Assembly (NCBI GenBank): GCA_035527455.1
Contig: DATLAN010000592.1
Span: 1 to 15,292, forward strand
Source of the DNA: DATLAN01 sp035527455
Lineage (GTDB): Bacteria > Planctomycetota > Planctomycetia > Pirellulales > Thermoguttaceae
Direction: 5' to 3'
DNA length: 15,292 nucleotides
Shown: in pieces, positions 1-7,377 of the stretch
How positions within the stretch are numbered: the first letter of the stretch is position 1
Layout of the letters: every line of letters starts with the position of its first letter
Program-made: the position numbers and the translations under genes
Notes under the pieces: model-generated
What the model saw: the letters and a program-made list of their open reading frames with translations, nothing else
Database searches by the model: none
Told to the model about the DNA's origin: nothing

Positions 1-270
1 GATGTCGTCGTCATCCCACACGGCGAAAGCATCAACATCCGCCGAAGCCAACGCAGCACAGGCATTCGGCTTCTCGCCGAGAGTACGGAACCGCTTTCCG
101 AGCGAGAGCAGCCACCAGCCGGGCCCCATCTGCTCGTCGTACTGGCCGGCATCATCCAGCACGATCAGCTCCCGCTTCGCAAGCGGATACGTCTGCCGCT
201 GGAACGACTCGATGGCTTCGGCCAATTGCTCAGGCCGATTGTACGTGCAGCAAAGACAGGCTATCTTCAT
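1..270 (-). CDS. GT2-family glycosyltransferase, N-terminal part
   Basis: This is the first 90 codons of a gene whose 3' end lies outside the window. The protein opens with MKIACLCCTYNRPEQL, the usual first beta strand and CTYNRP motif of family 2 glycosyltransferases. Next come an FQRQTYP segment, LIVLDDAG near residue 42, and a WDDDD run near residues 85-89 that fits the nucleotide-sugar/metal-binding DxD motif. Such enzymes transfer a sugar from a nucleotide donor at the cytoplasmic face. The ATG at 270 is preceded by a strong GGGAGGAG ribosome-binding site, which fixes the start. The gene lies downstream of the kamA operon on the same strand but about 730 nt from its last recognisable coding remnant, so it is probably a separate unit. 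The acceptor cannot be told. Confidence 0.8.
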   Translation of the reverse strand, partial: MKIACLCCTYNRPEQLAEAIESFQRQTYPLAKRELIVLDDAGQYDEQMGPGWWLLSLGKRFRTLGEKPNACAALASADVDAFAVWDDDDI

Positions 271-491
271 CGTGGTACTCCTCCCGCAAGCCAACGACGA
301 CGCCCGTCCTCGCGCCGTTGGGCATGGTGCGATTGTCGAAACGAAGCCTCAGACCCGGTGGGCAGGTCTTCGAACCGACCATGAAACACGGCGGAACACC
401 AGAACCCCAGTGGGCGACACCCCGCCAACGGGTTGCGTCTTCGAGAATCTCGCGAAGCCCAGTCCCTGTGGCGTTTGAATCCAGGGAAGCC

Positions 492-516
492 CCAACAGGT
501 CCCAAACACCTGTTGG
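492..516. repeat. Perfect 9-bp hairpin
   Basis: CCAACAGGT at 492-500 pairs exactly with ACCTGTTGG at 508-516 around a 7-nt loop. No T-run follows on either strand, so it is less terminator-like than its neighbour. It may be a structured RNA element or part of a dispersed palindromic repeat. Confidence 0.55.
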
Positions 517-527
517 CCGCGACCCGA

Positions 528-560
528 GCGAAAACCCTATCAGGGAATAGGGTTTTTCGC
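528..560. terminator. Strong hairpin, possible bidirectional terminator
   Basis: AAAACCCTAT (531-540) pairs perfectly with ATAGGGTTTT (547-556) around a 6-nt loop, and GCG/CGC extends the stem past one bulged T. The stem base is A-rich on one side and T-rich on the other, so transcripts in either direction would end the hairpin with 4-5 U residues. It lies between two minus-strand units, in a suitable position to end leftward transcription of the kamA operon. It could also be a dispersed palindrome. Confidence 0.5.
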
Positions 561-788
561 GCCAGAATCGATGTTTCAGCCATGGTCTGCCCGGTCGATC
601 CGATCTTGGGTCTCCAACCCGGTAGTCAGAACGCTCCCAAGGCGCCAGAATCGCCGCAAACCGAAAACACGTCCAATCCCACCACCCCGGTGCTCGGAAC
701 GCGAAATCGGGCCGCAAGAGTGCTCTGTACCGCTACTAGGGAATGATGCAAGATTGGCGGTGGCGTCGGCTTGGAGCAATCGGCGGTC

Positions 789-864
789 TTGTAAGAACTG
801 ACGGCGGCTGTGGCGCTGATTGAGCAAGCTGAAAGCCGGGAAGCGAAAGGGGCGTTTCTTACAA
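789..864. repeat. Inverted repeat TTGTAAGAA, 58-bp spacer
   Basis: TTGTAAGAA at 789-797 is matched by TTCTTACAA at 856-864. The 76-bp unit has no coding potential that I can recognise. The layout resembles the ends of a very small non-autonomous element or a dispersed repeat, but no flanking target duplication is evident. Confidence 0.35.
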
Positions 865-1006
865 CTCCGTGTGTGCCGGGCCGGATTTCCCAGGCGCTAT
901 CATCTACTTGCAGAATGCCTTCAAGGTCGTGATGCCGTGCCATTTTGATGAAGATCGCACCAGGCCAGCGATTCCTCGCCGGTCGGCTTCCCGAGTGGCG
1001 GTGCGG

Positions 1007-1215
1007 CTAGACGCTCTCACCGGCAAGGTGGCCGGTGCTGAAGGCGGCCTGAACGAGGCGCAACCGCTCTTGCCGCGAGAGTTCTGCCGTACGGCGGTCG
1101 GGTGCCAGTCGAGCCTGCACGACCAAGACGTCGGCAAGACGGCGAGGCAGCCATCCCTCCAGGAGTGCCGCCACGCGACGACCCGACCGGGTCGACGCGG
1201 CCGCCAGAAATGACG
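1007..1215 (-). pseudogene. BaiN/HI0933-like flavoprotein, internally deleted C-terminal remnant
   Basis: In a minus frame different from that of the upstream QEGLA gene, the sequence reads GRRVAALLEGWLPRRLADVL, then DRRTAELSRQERLRLV, then QAAFSTGHLAGESV and a TAG stop at 1007-1009. The first two stretches resemble the region of HI0933/BaiN-family FAD-dependent oxidoreductases just before the final glycine-rich part. The last resembles the extreme C-terminus (NLQxAFSTGxLAG). The roughly 80-90 residues normally between them, including the ETxxxGGV-type segment, are missing, and so is the whole N-terminal Rossmann domain. I therefore read it as a decayed fragment. Family assignment is by memory of conserved motifs and should be checked by a profile search. 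Confidence 0.6.
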
Positions 1216-2469
1216 ACGGTAATGCCGTATCTCTTGGGTGGCCCGGCGGGCAAATGCTTGGGCGCTCACGATCCCGCTCGTGTCCTCGCCCGAATCCGGC
1301 AGCCTCCGCAGGACATCGCGGGCCAACTCCAGTAGCGGGGGCTCCACAGCCCCGTACACTTGCAGGCTGCCCGGCAGAAACCGTGGCGTGCCAATGTCGC
1401 CCAGCATCGTGATTTGCCGATCCAACTCGTCTTGCGTCTGCCGAAAGAGGTGGGCCAGCGTCGGATCTTCGATCCGGTCGGTTCGGATCGCCAGCAATCT
1501 CCGTTTCAGCAGGAGCGGATCGGTTTCCAGCGGCCGATACTGAAACCTGGGCTCTTCTGCGTACCCGCTCTCGGCAAAGGCATGCCACGAGCGTCCGGCG
1601 TTGACGGGCGTGATGAGCAGCAGGAATTTGAACTGGCTGCTCACGTTGGCCAACTGAGAGTCGACGGTCCAGACCTGTTTGGGGAGCGACTTGCGTCCCA
1701 ACACGTAGTAGTGTTGCGGTCGAACGCTGGTATGATTCAGGGCAAATGTGAAAAACGCCTTCTTCAGCGCGCGGGCAACGCGCCGGCGCAGAGTGCGAAG
1801 GACGTCTTCGTACGTTTCGCCGGTCTGCGGGTTGCGGTAAATTGGGCAAATCTCCAATCCCGGCACGTAGCAATTGATTCGCTCTGCTTCTGTGGCCGAG
1901 ATGAGCTGGGTCATGCGCGGCGGGTGATTTCGGGAGCGGAGGTTGATGTCCACCCGGGCCGCCTGGCGATGGATCTTGATGCGTTGGAGTTCGAATTCGA
2001 GTGTGGCCACCGTGCCTTGCGGCGCGCGCGGCAATCGGGTGAGGATGCGAAAACCCGGTCCCGGAAGGAGCGGCTCGCCGGTCAACTCATCCACGGCTTG
2101 GGGGACGTGACGGTCGTCACCCGACCAGACCTCCAGAATGAGAAACGCCCCCATGCGAGAGGACGCCGCTTCCGAAATGTGCCGCACAAGATGCCTCATT
2201 CCTTTTCGTCGCGTCGCCGCCCCCGGAGCGTTCAGATAGGATGCTTCGGACGTCACGAACAGCCCCGTGCCAGCGTCCTGACGCTTTGGATCGCGCCGAT
2301 AGACACACAGAAACGGCAACAGCCGATCGATGTTCAACTTTGCCCCTCCCGGCAAGGTTTCACGCACCGGGTGATTCCCCAGCAAGCGGGTAGCAATGCC
2401 GTGAGTCAAGGAGGAGGAAATCGGCTCACAATCCGGTTCAGCGCGACGTTCTTGGTGTGGACTACGCAC
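1216..2469 (-). pseudogene. QEGLA-motif/DUF1704 zincin-type protein, truncated before the active site
   Basis: The family is known as 'flavohemoglobin expression-modulating QEGLA motif protein' (DUF1704) and is related to the tyrosine carboxypeptidase MATCAP. Matching segments are ETLPGGAKLNIDRLLPFLCVYRR (in pieces, residues 37-59), TSEASYL (73-79), AFFTFALNHTS near 238-248, and AFARRATQEIRHYR (405-418). Full-length members then continue with an HExxxH zinc motif and the QEGLA segment. Here homology stops at about residue 418 (near nucleotide 1216). The frame continues into unrelated sequence to a stop at 904, giving an apparent 521-aa ORF without catalytic residues. A GTG start at 2469 overlaps the end of the upstream GNAT gene by 8 nt, which suggests translational coupling before the gene was broken. 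It is very likely inactive as a peptidase. Confidence 0.75.
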
Positions 2470-2983
2470 TGGGCAGGGCCTTTACGTAGATGATCTTGTC
2501 GTCGCCATCGGCGTAAAAGTCCTCCAGAACCGCCTCGCGACGAAACCCGCAACGCTCATAGAAGGCGCGGGCGGAACCGTACTCGTCGCGGCCCGAGGTC
2601 TCGGCGTAGACTCTCCGTCCACCGTGGGCGCGAACCAGGCGCTCGGTTTCCGCGAGAAGGAGCCTGCCGATGCCTGCGCTCCGGCACCAAGGCTCGACGA
2701 CGATCCAGTAGAGGTCGTAACGCCGCGCGGTCGCCGGAATGGGGCCGTAGCAGGTGTATCCGAGAGCCTGGCCGTTGCGTTCCGCAAAGACGAAGTGATA
2801 ACCGCTGCCCGGCCCTTTGGCCAGGCGCTCCTGCACCAGCTCGACCGCGACGTCGACCTCGGCCGCTGAGAAGACCTCGGCGCGCTGGACGACGCCTCGA
2901 ACCCATATCGCGTCGTGGCCGGCGACCGTTTGACGAAACGTCAGGGATCGAGACGACTCGGAGGTTTCGGCGGGGTCGTTCAT
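2462..2983 (-). CDS. GNAT-family N-acetyltransferase
   Basis: This is a 173-aa single-domain acetyltransferase. The GNAT core is visible: YHFVFAERNGQALGYTCYG (residues 62-80) forms the central strands, YWIVVEPWCRSAGIGRLLL (92-110) holds the acetyl-CoA pyrophosphate loop RSAGIG, and ARAFYERCGFRRE (138-150) is the usual C-terminal motif. It should transfer an acetyl group from acetyl-CoA to an amine in the cytoplasm; the substrate is not visible. The ATG at 2983 overlaps the TGA of the GNAT-HDAC gene in an ATGA arrangement. Its stop overlaps the next gene's GTG start by 8 nt, so it is embedded in the operon. Given kamA upstream, an amine of beta-lysine or of a beta-lysyl product is a plausible acceptor, by analogy with AblB of N-epsilon-acetyl-beta-lysine synthesis. 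That is inference. Confidence 0.85.
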   Translation of the reverse strand: MNDPAETSESSRSLTFRQTVAGHDAIWVRGVVQRAEVFSAAEVDVAVELVQERLAKGPGSGYHFVFAERNGQALGYTCYGPIPATARRYDLYWIVVEPWCRSAGIGRLLLAETERLVRAHGGRRVYAETSGRDEYGSARAFYERCGFRREAVLEDFYADGDDKIIYVKALPSA

Positions 2984-4719
2984 CGCCCGTGCGCTCCCGC
3001 AACCAGCCCGGTGAAGAAGTGCCGAGCGTTGACGCCGAGTGTGCGCGTCCGGTATCCGCCTTCCTGAACGACGAGGGTGGGCTTGTACAACTCGCCGAGC
3101 ATCCGGCCGTTCGCCTCGAAGTCCTTGGGCGTTAGCGGCCACGTTCCGGTCGGATCGCCCTTGGCCGTATCCAGTCCGAGGCAGACGACGAGCAGATCCG
3201 GCCCGAATCGGTGGACGGCCTTCAGCGCTTTGCGCAGCGCCTCGCGATACTGGTCGCCGCGAACGACCTCTGCGAGCGGAAGGTTCAAATTGAATCCCTC
3301 CCCGGCCCCGGCGCCGCGCTGGTCGGCAAAGCCGGTGAAGTAGGGATAGGCGAAGTTGGGATGGCCGTGGATCGACACGGTGAGCACGTCGCTCCGTTCG
3401 TAGAAAATGTTCTCTTGGCCGTTGCCGTGGTGGTAGTCCACGTCGATCATAGCCACCTTGCCATACTTGCTCAAGTAGTGTGCGGCGATGGCGGCGTTGT
3501 TGAAGTAGCAGAACCCGCCGAAGGCCCGGCGCTCGGCGTGATGACCGGGCGGACGCACGAGGGCATAGGCCAGCCGGCGGCCACGGAGGATTTCGTCCGC
3601 GACGGTCAGCGTGCAGTCGACCGCCCGCTTGGCCGCGAGGTAGGCGTTGGGATTCAGCGGGGTGAAGGTGTCGATGCAGTAGTACCCGGCTCGCACCGAC
3701 AGCTCCCTGGGCCGCCGCGCGGCGTTTCGAATCGGAAACACGTACGGGTAGACCGACTTCCCCGGCGGCACGTTGGCGCATGCTTTGCGCAGGTACTCCA
3801 CGAAATCCGGAGCATGCACGTCCTTGATGTGCCTTTCGGAGTAATGCCGCGGAGCGATCGTCTCAAACAGCCCCGTCGGCTCCAATTCCGACCTAATCGC
3901 ACTGATCCGGACCGGCGATTCCACGTATCCGCGTTCGCGGACGTGGTGGATGTCGTGCTTCTCGTTTACCACCATGGCGATCGCGTCGAAACGCCGGACG
4001 TTGGCGGACTTCACGGGCCTCGGGCTATGCACGTAACGTGGTGGGCGCAAATCCAGCGGCTCGTCACAAAACGATTCGACGACTTGGTTGATGTACCGCG
4101 GAGAGCAGATTCGGCCGTATTTTCGCTCGAGGATCGCACGAACGACCTTCCGCGCGAAGTCCCGTGCAAGAGGCTGACCGTCGTCCAAGGCGTCGAACAT
4201 CAGGAAGGGCATGCCGCGGTCGCCCGGCTTGATCGGCTTCTGGTACTCCGTGCCCGCGATCGGCCGAGCCCCGAACCGTTCGTAGAACTTCAATCGGGCC
4301 ACGTTCTCGCGAAACATTCCCGCGTCGTCGCACTCGTCCGGATCGTCGGGGAGGCACTCGAAGAAGAGGCCCCGCACGTCCAGGGCGATGGCCTCCTGGC
4401 GGACGTGGTAGTAGAGGGCGCCGCCGATGCCCCGTCCCGTCATGTCCTTGGCCGAAGCGATGAAGTCGAGATAGCAGAACCTCAATTCGGGCTCGTGCAT
4501 CAGGAATGCAAAGCCGGCCACGCGCCCACGCGACCGTTCGCCAACCAGCAGAACGCTGCGAAACCGCTGCTTGAACGGGTTGCAGAGCTTTGCGGCCAGC
4601 CCTTCGATCTCATCGGGATGAACGGCCGAGAAATGCGATCGCAGTATCACCTGCACCTGCCGTATCGCCTCCTGGTTAACCGGGAGCACGTCGTCGTGGA
4701 TACGGCGAATGAGAAACAT
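2980..4719 (-). CDS. GNAT-histone deacetylase/acetylpolyamine amidohydrolase fusion
   Basis: This is a 579-aa two-domain protein. Residues 1-175 form a GNAT-like domain with the loop GRGIGGAL (95-102) and LKFYERFGARPI (143-154). Residues from about 240 form an arginase-fold deacetylase of the HDAC/AcuC/AphA superfamily. Its active site is complete: the HH pair in RPPGHHAER (393-394), the zinc ligands of IDVDYHHGNG (D428, H430), the third ligand in GLDTAKGD (D517), and the catalytic tyrosine in QEGGY (Y556). The second domain should hydrolyse an N-acyl bond, as in acetylpolyamines or acetyl-lysine. The ATG at 4719 has GGAG seven bases upstream. A 56-nt gap separates it from the upstream ATP-grasp gene, the only gap longer than a few nucleotides in the block downstream of kamA. 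Acetyl-adding and acetyl-removing folds in one chain are unusual; the GNAT part may instead bind substrate or acyl-CoA. Confidence 0.9.
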   Translation of the reverse strand: MFLIRRIHDDVLPVNQEAIRQVQVILRSHFSAVHPDEIEGLAAKLCNPFKQRFRSVLLVGERSRGRVAGFAFLMHEPELRFCYLDFIASAKDMTGRGIGGALYYHVRQEAIALDVRGLFFECLPDDPDECDDAGMFRENVARLKFYERFGARPIAGTEYQKPIKPGDRGMPFLMFDALDDGQPLARDFARKVVRAILERKYGRICSPRYINQVVESFCDEPLDLRPPRYVHSPRPVKSANVRRFDAIAMVVNEKHDIHHVRERGYVESPVRISAIRSELEPTGLFETIAPRHYSERHIKDVHAPDFVEYLRKACANVPPGKSVYPYVFPIRNAARRPRELSVRAGYYCIDTFTPLNPNAYLAAKRAVDCTLTVADEILRGRRLAYALVRPPGHHAERRAFGGFCYFNNAAIAAHYLSKYGKVAMIDVDYHHGNGQENIFYERSDVLTVSIHGHPNFAYPYFTGFADQRGAGAGEGFNLNLPLAEVVRGDQYREALRKALKAVHRFGPDLLVVCLGLDTAKGDPTGTWPLTPKDFEANGRMLGELYKPTLVVQEGGYRTRTLGVNARHFFTGLVAGAHGR

Positions 4720-4775
4720 GGCGATCTCCGATTGCAGGCTGGTTTACGCGCGGTGCTTTCCGTGCTGCTGCTGGA

Positions 4776-5855
4776 TCACACCGGCGGTACAGCAGGGCAC
4801 GCTCCACCCGAGGTATCCCGTTGGCCGAGCGAAAGCCCGCTCTCGATTGCTACGGCGTCGTCCAGGATCCGCTCGATCCCCTTCTCGAAGGGGATCGACG
4901 CCCGGGCAAGTGCCGCGGCATAGCCTGCGTCCGGCGAAAGGCAAGGATTGGCGTTCACCTCCAGGATCCAGGGACACCGCCGGGCGTCGACTCGGAAATC
5001 GACCCGCCCATAGCCTCGCAACCCAAACAGATTCCAGCAGGCAATCGCCAGGTCGCTCAACTCGCTCACGAGCGCCCCATCGGCATCCGGGAAGTCGAAT
5101 CCTCGCGGCGTGTTATCGTACTCGAACGAGCCGGCTTCCCATTTGGCCTCATATCCCACGATCCGCGGCTTGCCGGGCGGAAACGCCGAAAAATCGATTT
5201 CCGCGGCCGGGAGGACCTCTGGGCCGTCCGGCGATGCGAGCAGCGAGAGGTTGAACTCCCTGCCGTCGACGTAGTGCTCCGCGAAGCAGACGCATCCCAG
5301 GGCTTTGGCGTGCTCCTCCAGTCGGCGGCGCAACGCATTTTCGTCATCCGCTGCCACAACGCACGCGTCCCCCAACCCGACGGAAGCATGCTCCGCGACC
5401 GCCTTGAGGATGTACGATACGTCCGGGCGAAACCGCTGACCGTCCCAGCCACTTCCGTCGCGCCCGGGCCGTCGCGCCCGTCCCGCCAGCCAATCGGGCG
5501 TGGGCAGACCCGCCTGCCGAAGCCGCTCTTTGGCCAGCAGCTTGTGGTTTGCGAGCAAAACCGCTTCGGTTGGGGACCCGGTATAGGGCAGCCCCATCGC
5601 ATCGAACAGACCGGTCGCCAGGAACATCAGCCAGTCGGAGCCGTCCAGCGACTCCACCAGGTTGAACACGACGTTCGGGTGGAGATCCGACAGCCGAGAC
5701 CGGAGTGCCTTCAGGTTCAGCGTCGCATCGACCGTGACCGCTTCATGGCCCAGCCGCTCCAGGGACTGCGAAACGGCCGATACCTGAGCCAACACGTCGC
5801 GATCGGCCGCCGAGGCATTGCGGGACACCTGATTGTGAACGACGGCGATACGCAT
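4776..5855 (-). CDS. ATP-grasp ligase, D-Ala-D-Ala-ligase-like (second copy)
   Basis: This is a 359-aa ATP-grasp enzyme. It has MRIAVVHNQV at the start, a pre-ATP-grasp domain with VVFNLVESLDG (62-72), PYTGSPTEAVLLANHK (90-105) and the AGLPTPDW hinge (115-122). ATP-binding parts follow: YILKAVAEHASVG (148-160), FAEHYVDGREFN (191-202), and the metal/phosphate site GYGRVDFRVD...WILEVNANP (281-304). Enzymes of this fold activate a carboxylate as acyl phosphate and join it to an amine. The ATG at 5855 is chosen because it overlaps the previous gene's TGA in a TGATG arrangement; the open frame runs 27 codons further upstream but lies inside the neighbour. It differs clearly from the other ATP-grasp gene, so the two probably have different substrates or successive steps. 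It is unlikely to be the housekeeping Ddl. Confidence 0.88.
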   Translation of the reverse strand: MRIAVVHNQVSRNASAADRDVLAQVSAVSQSLERLGHEAVTVDATLNLKALRSRLSDLHPNVVFNLVESLDGSDWLMFLATGLFDAMGLPYTGSPTEAVLLANHKLLAKERLRQAGLPTPDWLAGRARRPGRDGSGWDGQRFRPDVSYILKAVAEHASVGLGDACVVAADDENALRRRLEEHAKALGCVCFAEHYVDGREFNLSLLASPDGPEVLPAAEIDFSAFPPGKPRIVGYEAKWEAGSFEYDNTPRGFDFPDADGALVSELSDLAIACWNLFGLRGYGRVDFRVDARRCPWILEVNANPCLSPDAGYAAALARASIPFEKGIERILDDAVAIESGLSLGQRDTSGGACPAVPPV

Positions 5856-6883
5856 CACTGGTCCTGCGCGGCAGATTCGGCAAGCCGTTTTCCCGAGTCC
5901 GGGATCAAACGCTCCGCGGCCGACCGAATAATCCAATCGATCAATTCAGAGTACCCGATTTCCAGCCGAGTGCAAAGCATGGGCAGGTCGGAGTGCGCGG
6001 GATGGAGCCCCGCCAACGGGTTGGCCTCCAGGAAACAAGGCCGGCCGGCGGCGTCGGACCGAAAATCGATCCGGCCGGCGTCACGGCAGCCCAACGCGCG
6101 CCAAGCCGTGAGGGCAGACAACTCGGCCCTCCGGACTTCCTCGTCCTCCTTGGCCCGGACCAGCCGATAATCGACTAGTTCCTCACAGAGTTCCTTGTTC
6201 TTGTACGAATACGCTTCCGGCTCGGCGCCCGGGAGAAGGACGATCTCCAGCGTTCCCAAGACGCGGGCATTCGAGCCCGTGCCGATCAAGCCCACGGTCA
6301 GCTCTCGCCCCGGCAAGTAGGTCTCCACGAGCACCGGCTGTCGGTATCGGGCCAACAACTTGGTGCAGACCCGCTCGAGGGCCGAACGGTCATGGAGCAC
6401 GGACGACGACCCGATTCCCTTGCCCGTTCCCTCTGCCACCGGCTTGGCAAACAGGGGAAACGGCAGATCCAGTTTCTCAAGATCGGCAAGCCCCTCGACG
6501 ACTGCGAAGTCGGGCGTAGGCACACCAACCGCCTTCACGGCCGTCTTGGCAAACCCCTTGTGCAGGCATAGGGCCATTACCAGCGGGTCCGAGAAGGTGT
6601 AGGGAACGTCGTAGACTTCCAGAATGGCCGGCACCTGGGCCTCCCGGGCGACTCCGCGCAAGCCTTCGGCGATATTCATCACCAGGTCCCAGCGGTCGCC
6701 GCAGGCCAGTCGCTGGACGAGTTGCCGAGCATTGCCGACCCGGTCTGGTTCGTGCCCCAACTCCCTAAGTGCTTCAGCCAGCGCGTCGATCGTGTCGGCC
6801 CGGTCGAATTCGGCCGTCTCCTCTTCGCCGTATCCGGCTGCCAGATACTCGTCGCGCAGATCGTAGGTCAAACCGACGTGCAT
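5855..6883 (-). CDS. ATP-grasp ligase, D-Ala-D-Ala-ligase-like (first copy)
   Basis: This is a 342-aa ATP-grasp enzyme. Recognisable parts are MHVGLTYDLRDEYL, WDLVMNIAEGLRG (65-77), VYDVPYTFSDP (90-100), the VGVPTPDF hinge (119-126), PLFAKPVAEGTGKGIG (143-158, ATP-binding lysine near 147), LVETYLPGRELTVG (185-198), and AGRIDFRSD...CFLEANPLAGL (269-293) with the metal-binding acidic and Asn residues. This is the overall plan of D-alanine-D-alanine ligase, but its place beside kamA and a second ATP-grasp gene argues for a specialised amide or peptide bond. The first 16 nt overlap the end of the YkgJ-like gene and the last base overlaps the next start. A GAGGGGAAT sequence upstream of the ATG at 6883 serves as a ribosome-binding site inside the upstream gene. 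Substrate unknown. Confidence 0.88.
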   Translation of the reverse strand: MHVGLTYDLRDEYLAAGYGEEETAEFDRADTIDALAEALRELGHEPDRVGNARQLVQRLACGDRWDLVMNIAEGLRGVAREAQVPAILEVYDVPYTFSDPLVMALCLHKGFAKTAVKAVGVPTPDFAVVEGLADLEKLDLPFPLFAKPVAEGTGKGIGSSSVLHDRSALERVCTKLLARYRQPVLVETYLPGRELTVGLIGTGSNARVLGTLEIVLLPGAEPEAYSYKNKELCEELVDYRLVRAKEDEEVRRAELSALTAWRALGCRDAGRIDFRSDAAGRPCFLEANPLAGLHPAHSDLPMLCTRLEIGYSELIDWIIRSAAERLIPDSGKRLAESAAQDQ

Positions 6884-7377
6884 TCTATCATTCCCCTCTC
6901 GAGGCGAATCTCTTGGTAGAGTTGCTCATGCCACCGGCGGGCGTCCTTGAGGCTCATGCCCAGCGCCGCGATCAACGCCTGCCCCGGCGGGAGCAGATGG
7001 ACCGGACATTCCGCCACCAATACATCCTTCACGCCCCGTTCGTCGTAATCGTACGGGTGGAGCCGGCAAATCAGGGGACGGACTTCCGTCGGCAACACAC
7101 ATCCCTGACGTCCGAGGAAGACGCACGCTCCATGGGATCGTTGCCGGAGGACCCGGCGAGTGCCGTCCGTACGGAACACGCAGCTTGTCCATGCGGGGTC
7201 GTCGTCCTGGTCGCCGTACGCTGGATCGGCCGGACGCGCGAACTCATAGCACTCTCGCCGGTCGCTAAAAGCCTCAATCCGCCCCACGTCTCCCGGCGTG
7301 ACGTAGATCTCGCGGAATTCGCAGCACGTCGGCCCACAACTTGCGCACAAGGCACAGAGAACCTCCTGGTCGCTCAT
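6868..7377 (-). CDS. YkgJ-like cysteine-cluster protein
   Basis: This is a 169-aa protein of the YkgJ/UPF0153 putative zinc- or iron-chelating family. Cysteines are at residues 8, 11, 14, 18, 19, 43, 66, 85, 93, 104, 124 and 166, with the family pattern C..C...CC near the N-terminus (CASCGPTCCEF) and GACVFL...GCVLPTEVRPLICRLHPYDY (83-112). Members often bind a metal or iron-sulfur cluster, and some have been proposed to act in metal handling or protein modification; the reaction is unsettled. The ATG at 7377 overlaps the TGA of kamA in an ATGA arrangement. Being coupled to a radical SAM enzyme, it might help supply or protect the cluster of KamA, or carry out its own step. That role is inferred from position only. 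Confidence 0.82.
   Translation of the reverse strand: MSDQEVLCALCASCGPTCCEFREIYVTPGDVGRIEAFSDRRECYEFARPADPAYGDQDDDPAWTSCVFRTDGTRRVLRQRSHGACVFLGRQGCVLPTEVRPLICRLHPYDYDERGVKDVLVAECPVHLLPPGQALIAALGMSLKDARRWHEQLYQEIRLERGMIECTSV

Larger units (their letters stand above)
271..1006. other. Gene-poor, structured stretch
   Basis: I see no intact gene in this 736-nt stretch. Open frames exist on both strands, but none has a family motif or a credible start signal, and overlapping frames stay open as they often do in GC-rich DNA. It contains two adjacent perfect hairpins (492-516 and 531-556), a 12-bp direct repeat (GCGCCAGAATCG at 559-570 and 642-653), and a widely spaced inverted repeat (TTGTAAGAA at 789-797 and TTCTTACAA at 856-864). 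It sits just beyond the broken end of the kamA operon, so it may be rearranged or mobile-element debris. Confidence 0.5.

Noticed and set aside
230..583. 117-aa minus-strand frame covering the hairpin pair
   Set aside because: It overlaps the glycosyltransferase start and runs through two perfect palindromes, with no recognisable domain. Structure rather than coding explains the stretch better.
1360..2493. 377-aa plus-strand open frame opposite the QEGLA gene
   Set aside because: It is antisense to a recognisable protein family and has no motif of its own.
2462..3781. 439-aa reading of the stand-alone GNAT with a long N-terminal extension
   Set aside because: The extension is an out-of-frame reading of the HDAC coding region. 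The ATG at 2983 with its ATGA overlap gives a normal-length GNAT.
3211..4923. 570-aa plus-strand open frame opposite the GNAT-HDAC gene
   Set aside because: It is antisense to a protein with a full catalytic motif set. Long antisense frames are common in GC-rich coding DNA, and its translation shows no family motif.
4821..6170. 449-aa plus-strand open frame opposite the ATP-grasp genes
   Set aside because: It spans two clearly identified minus-strand genes and looks like an antisense shadow.
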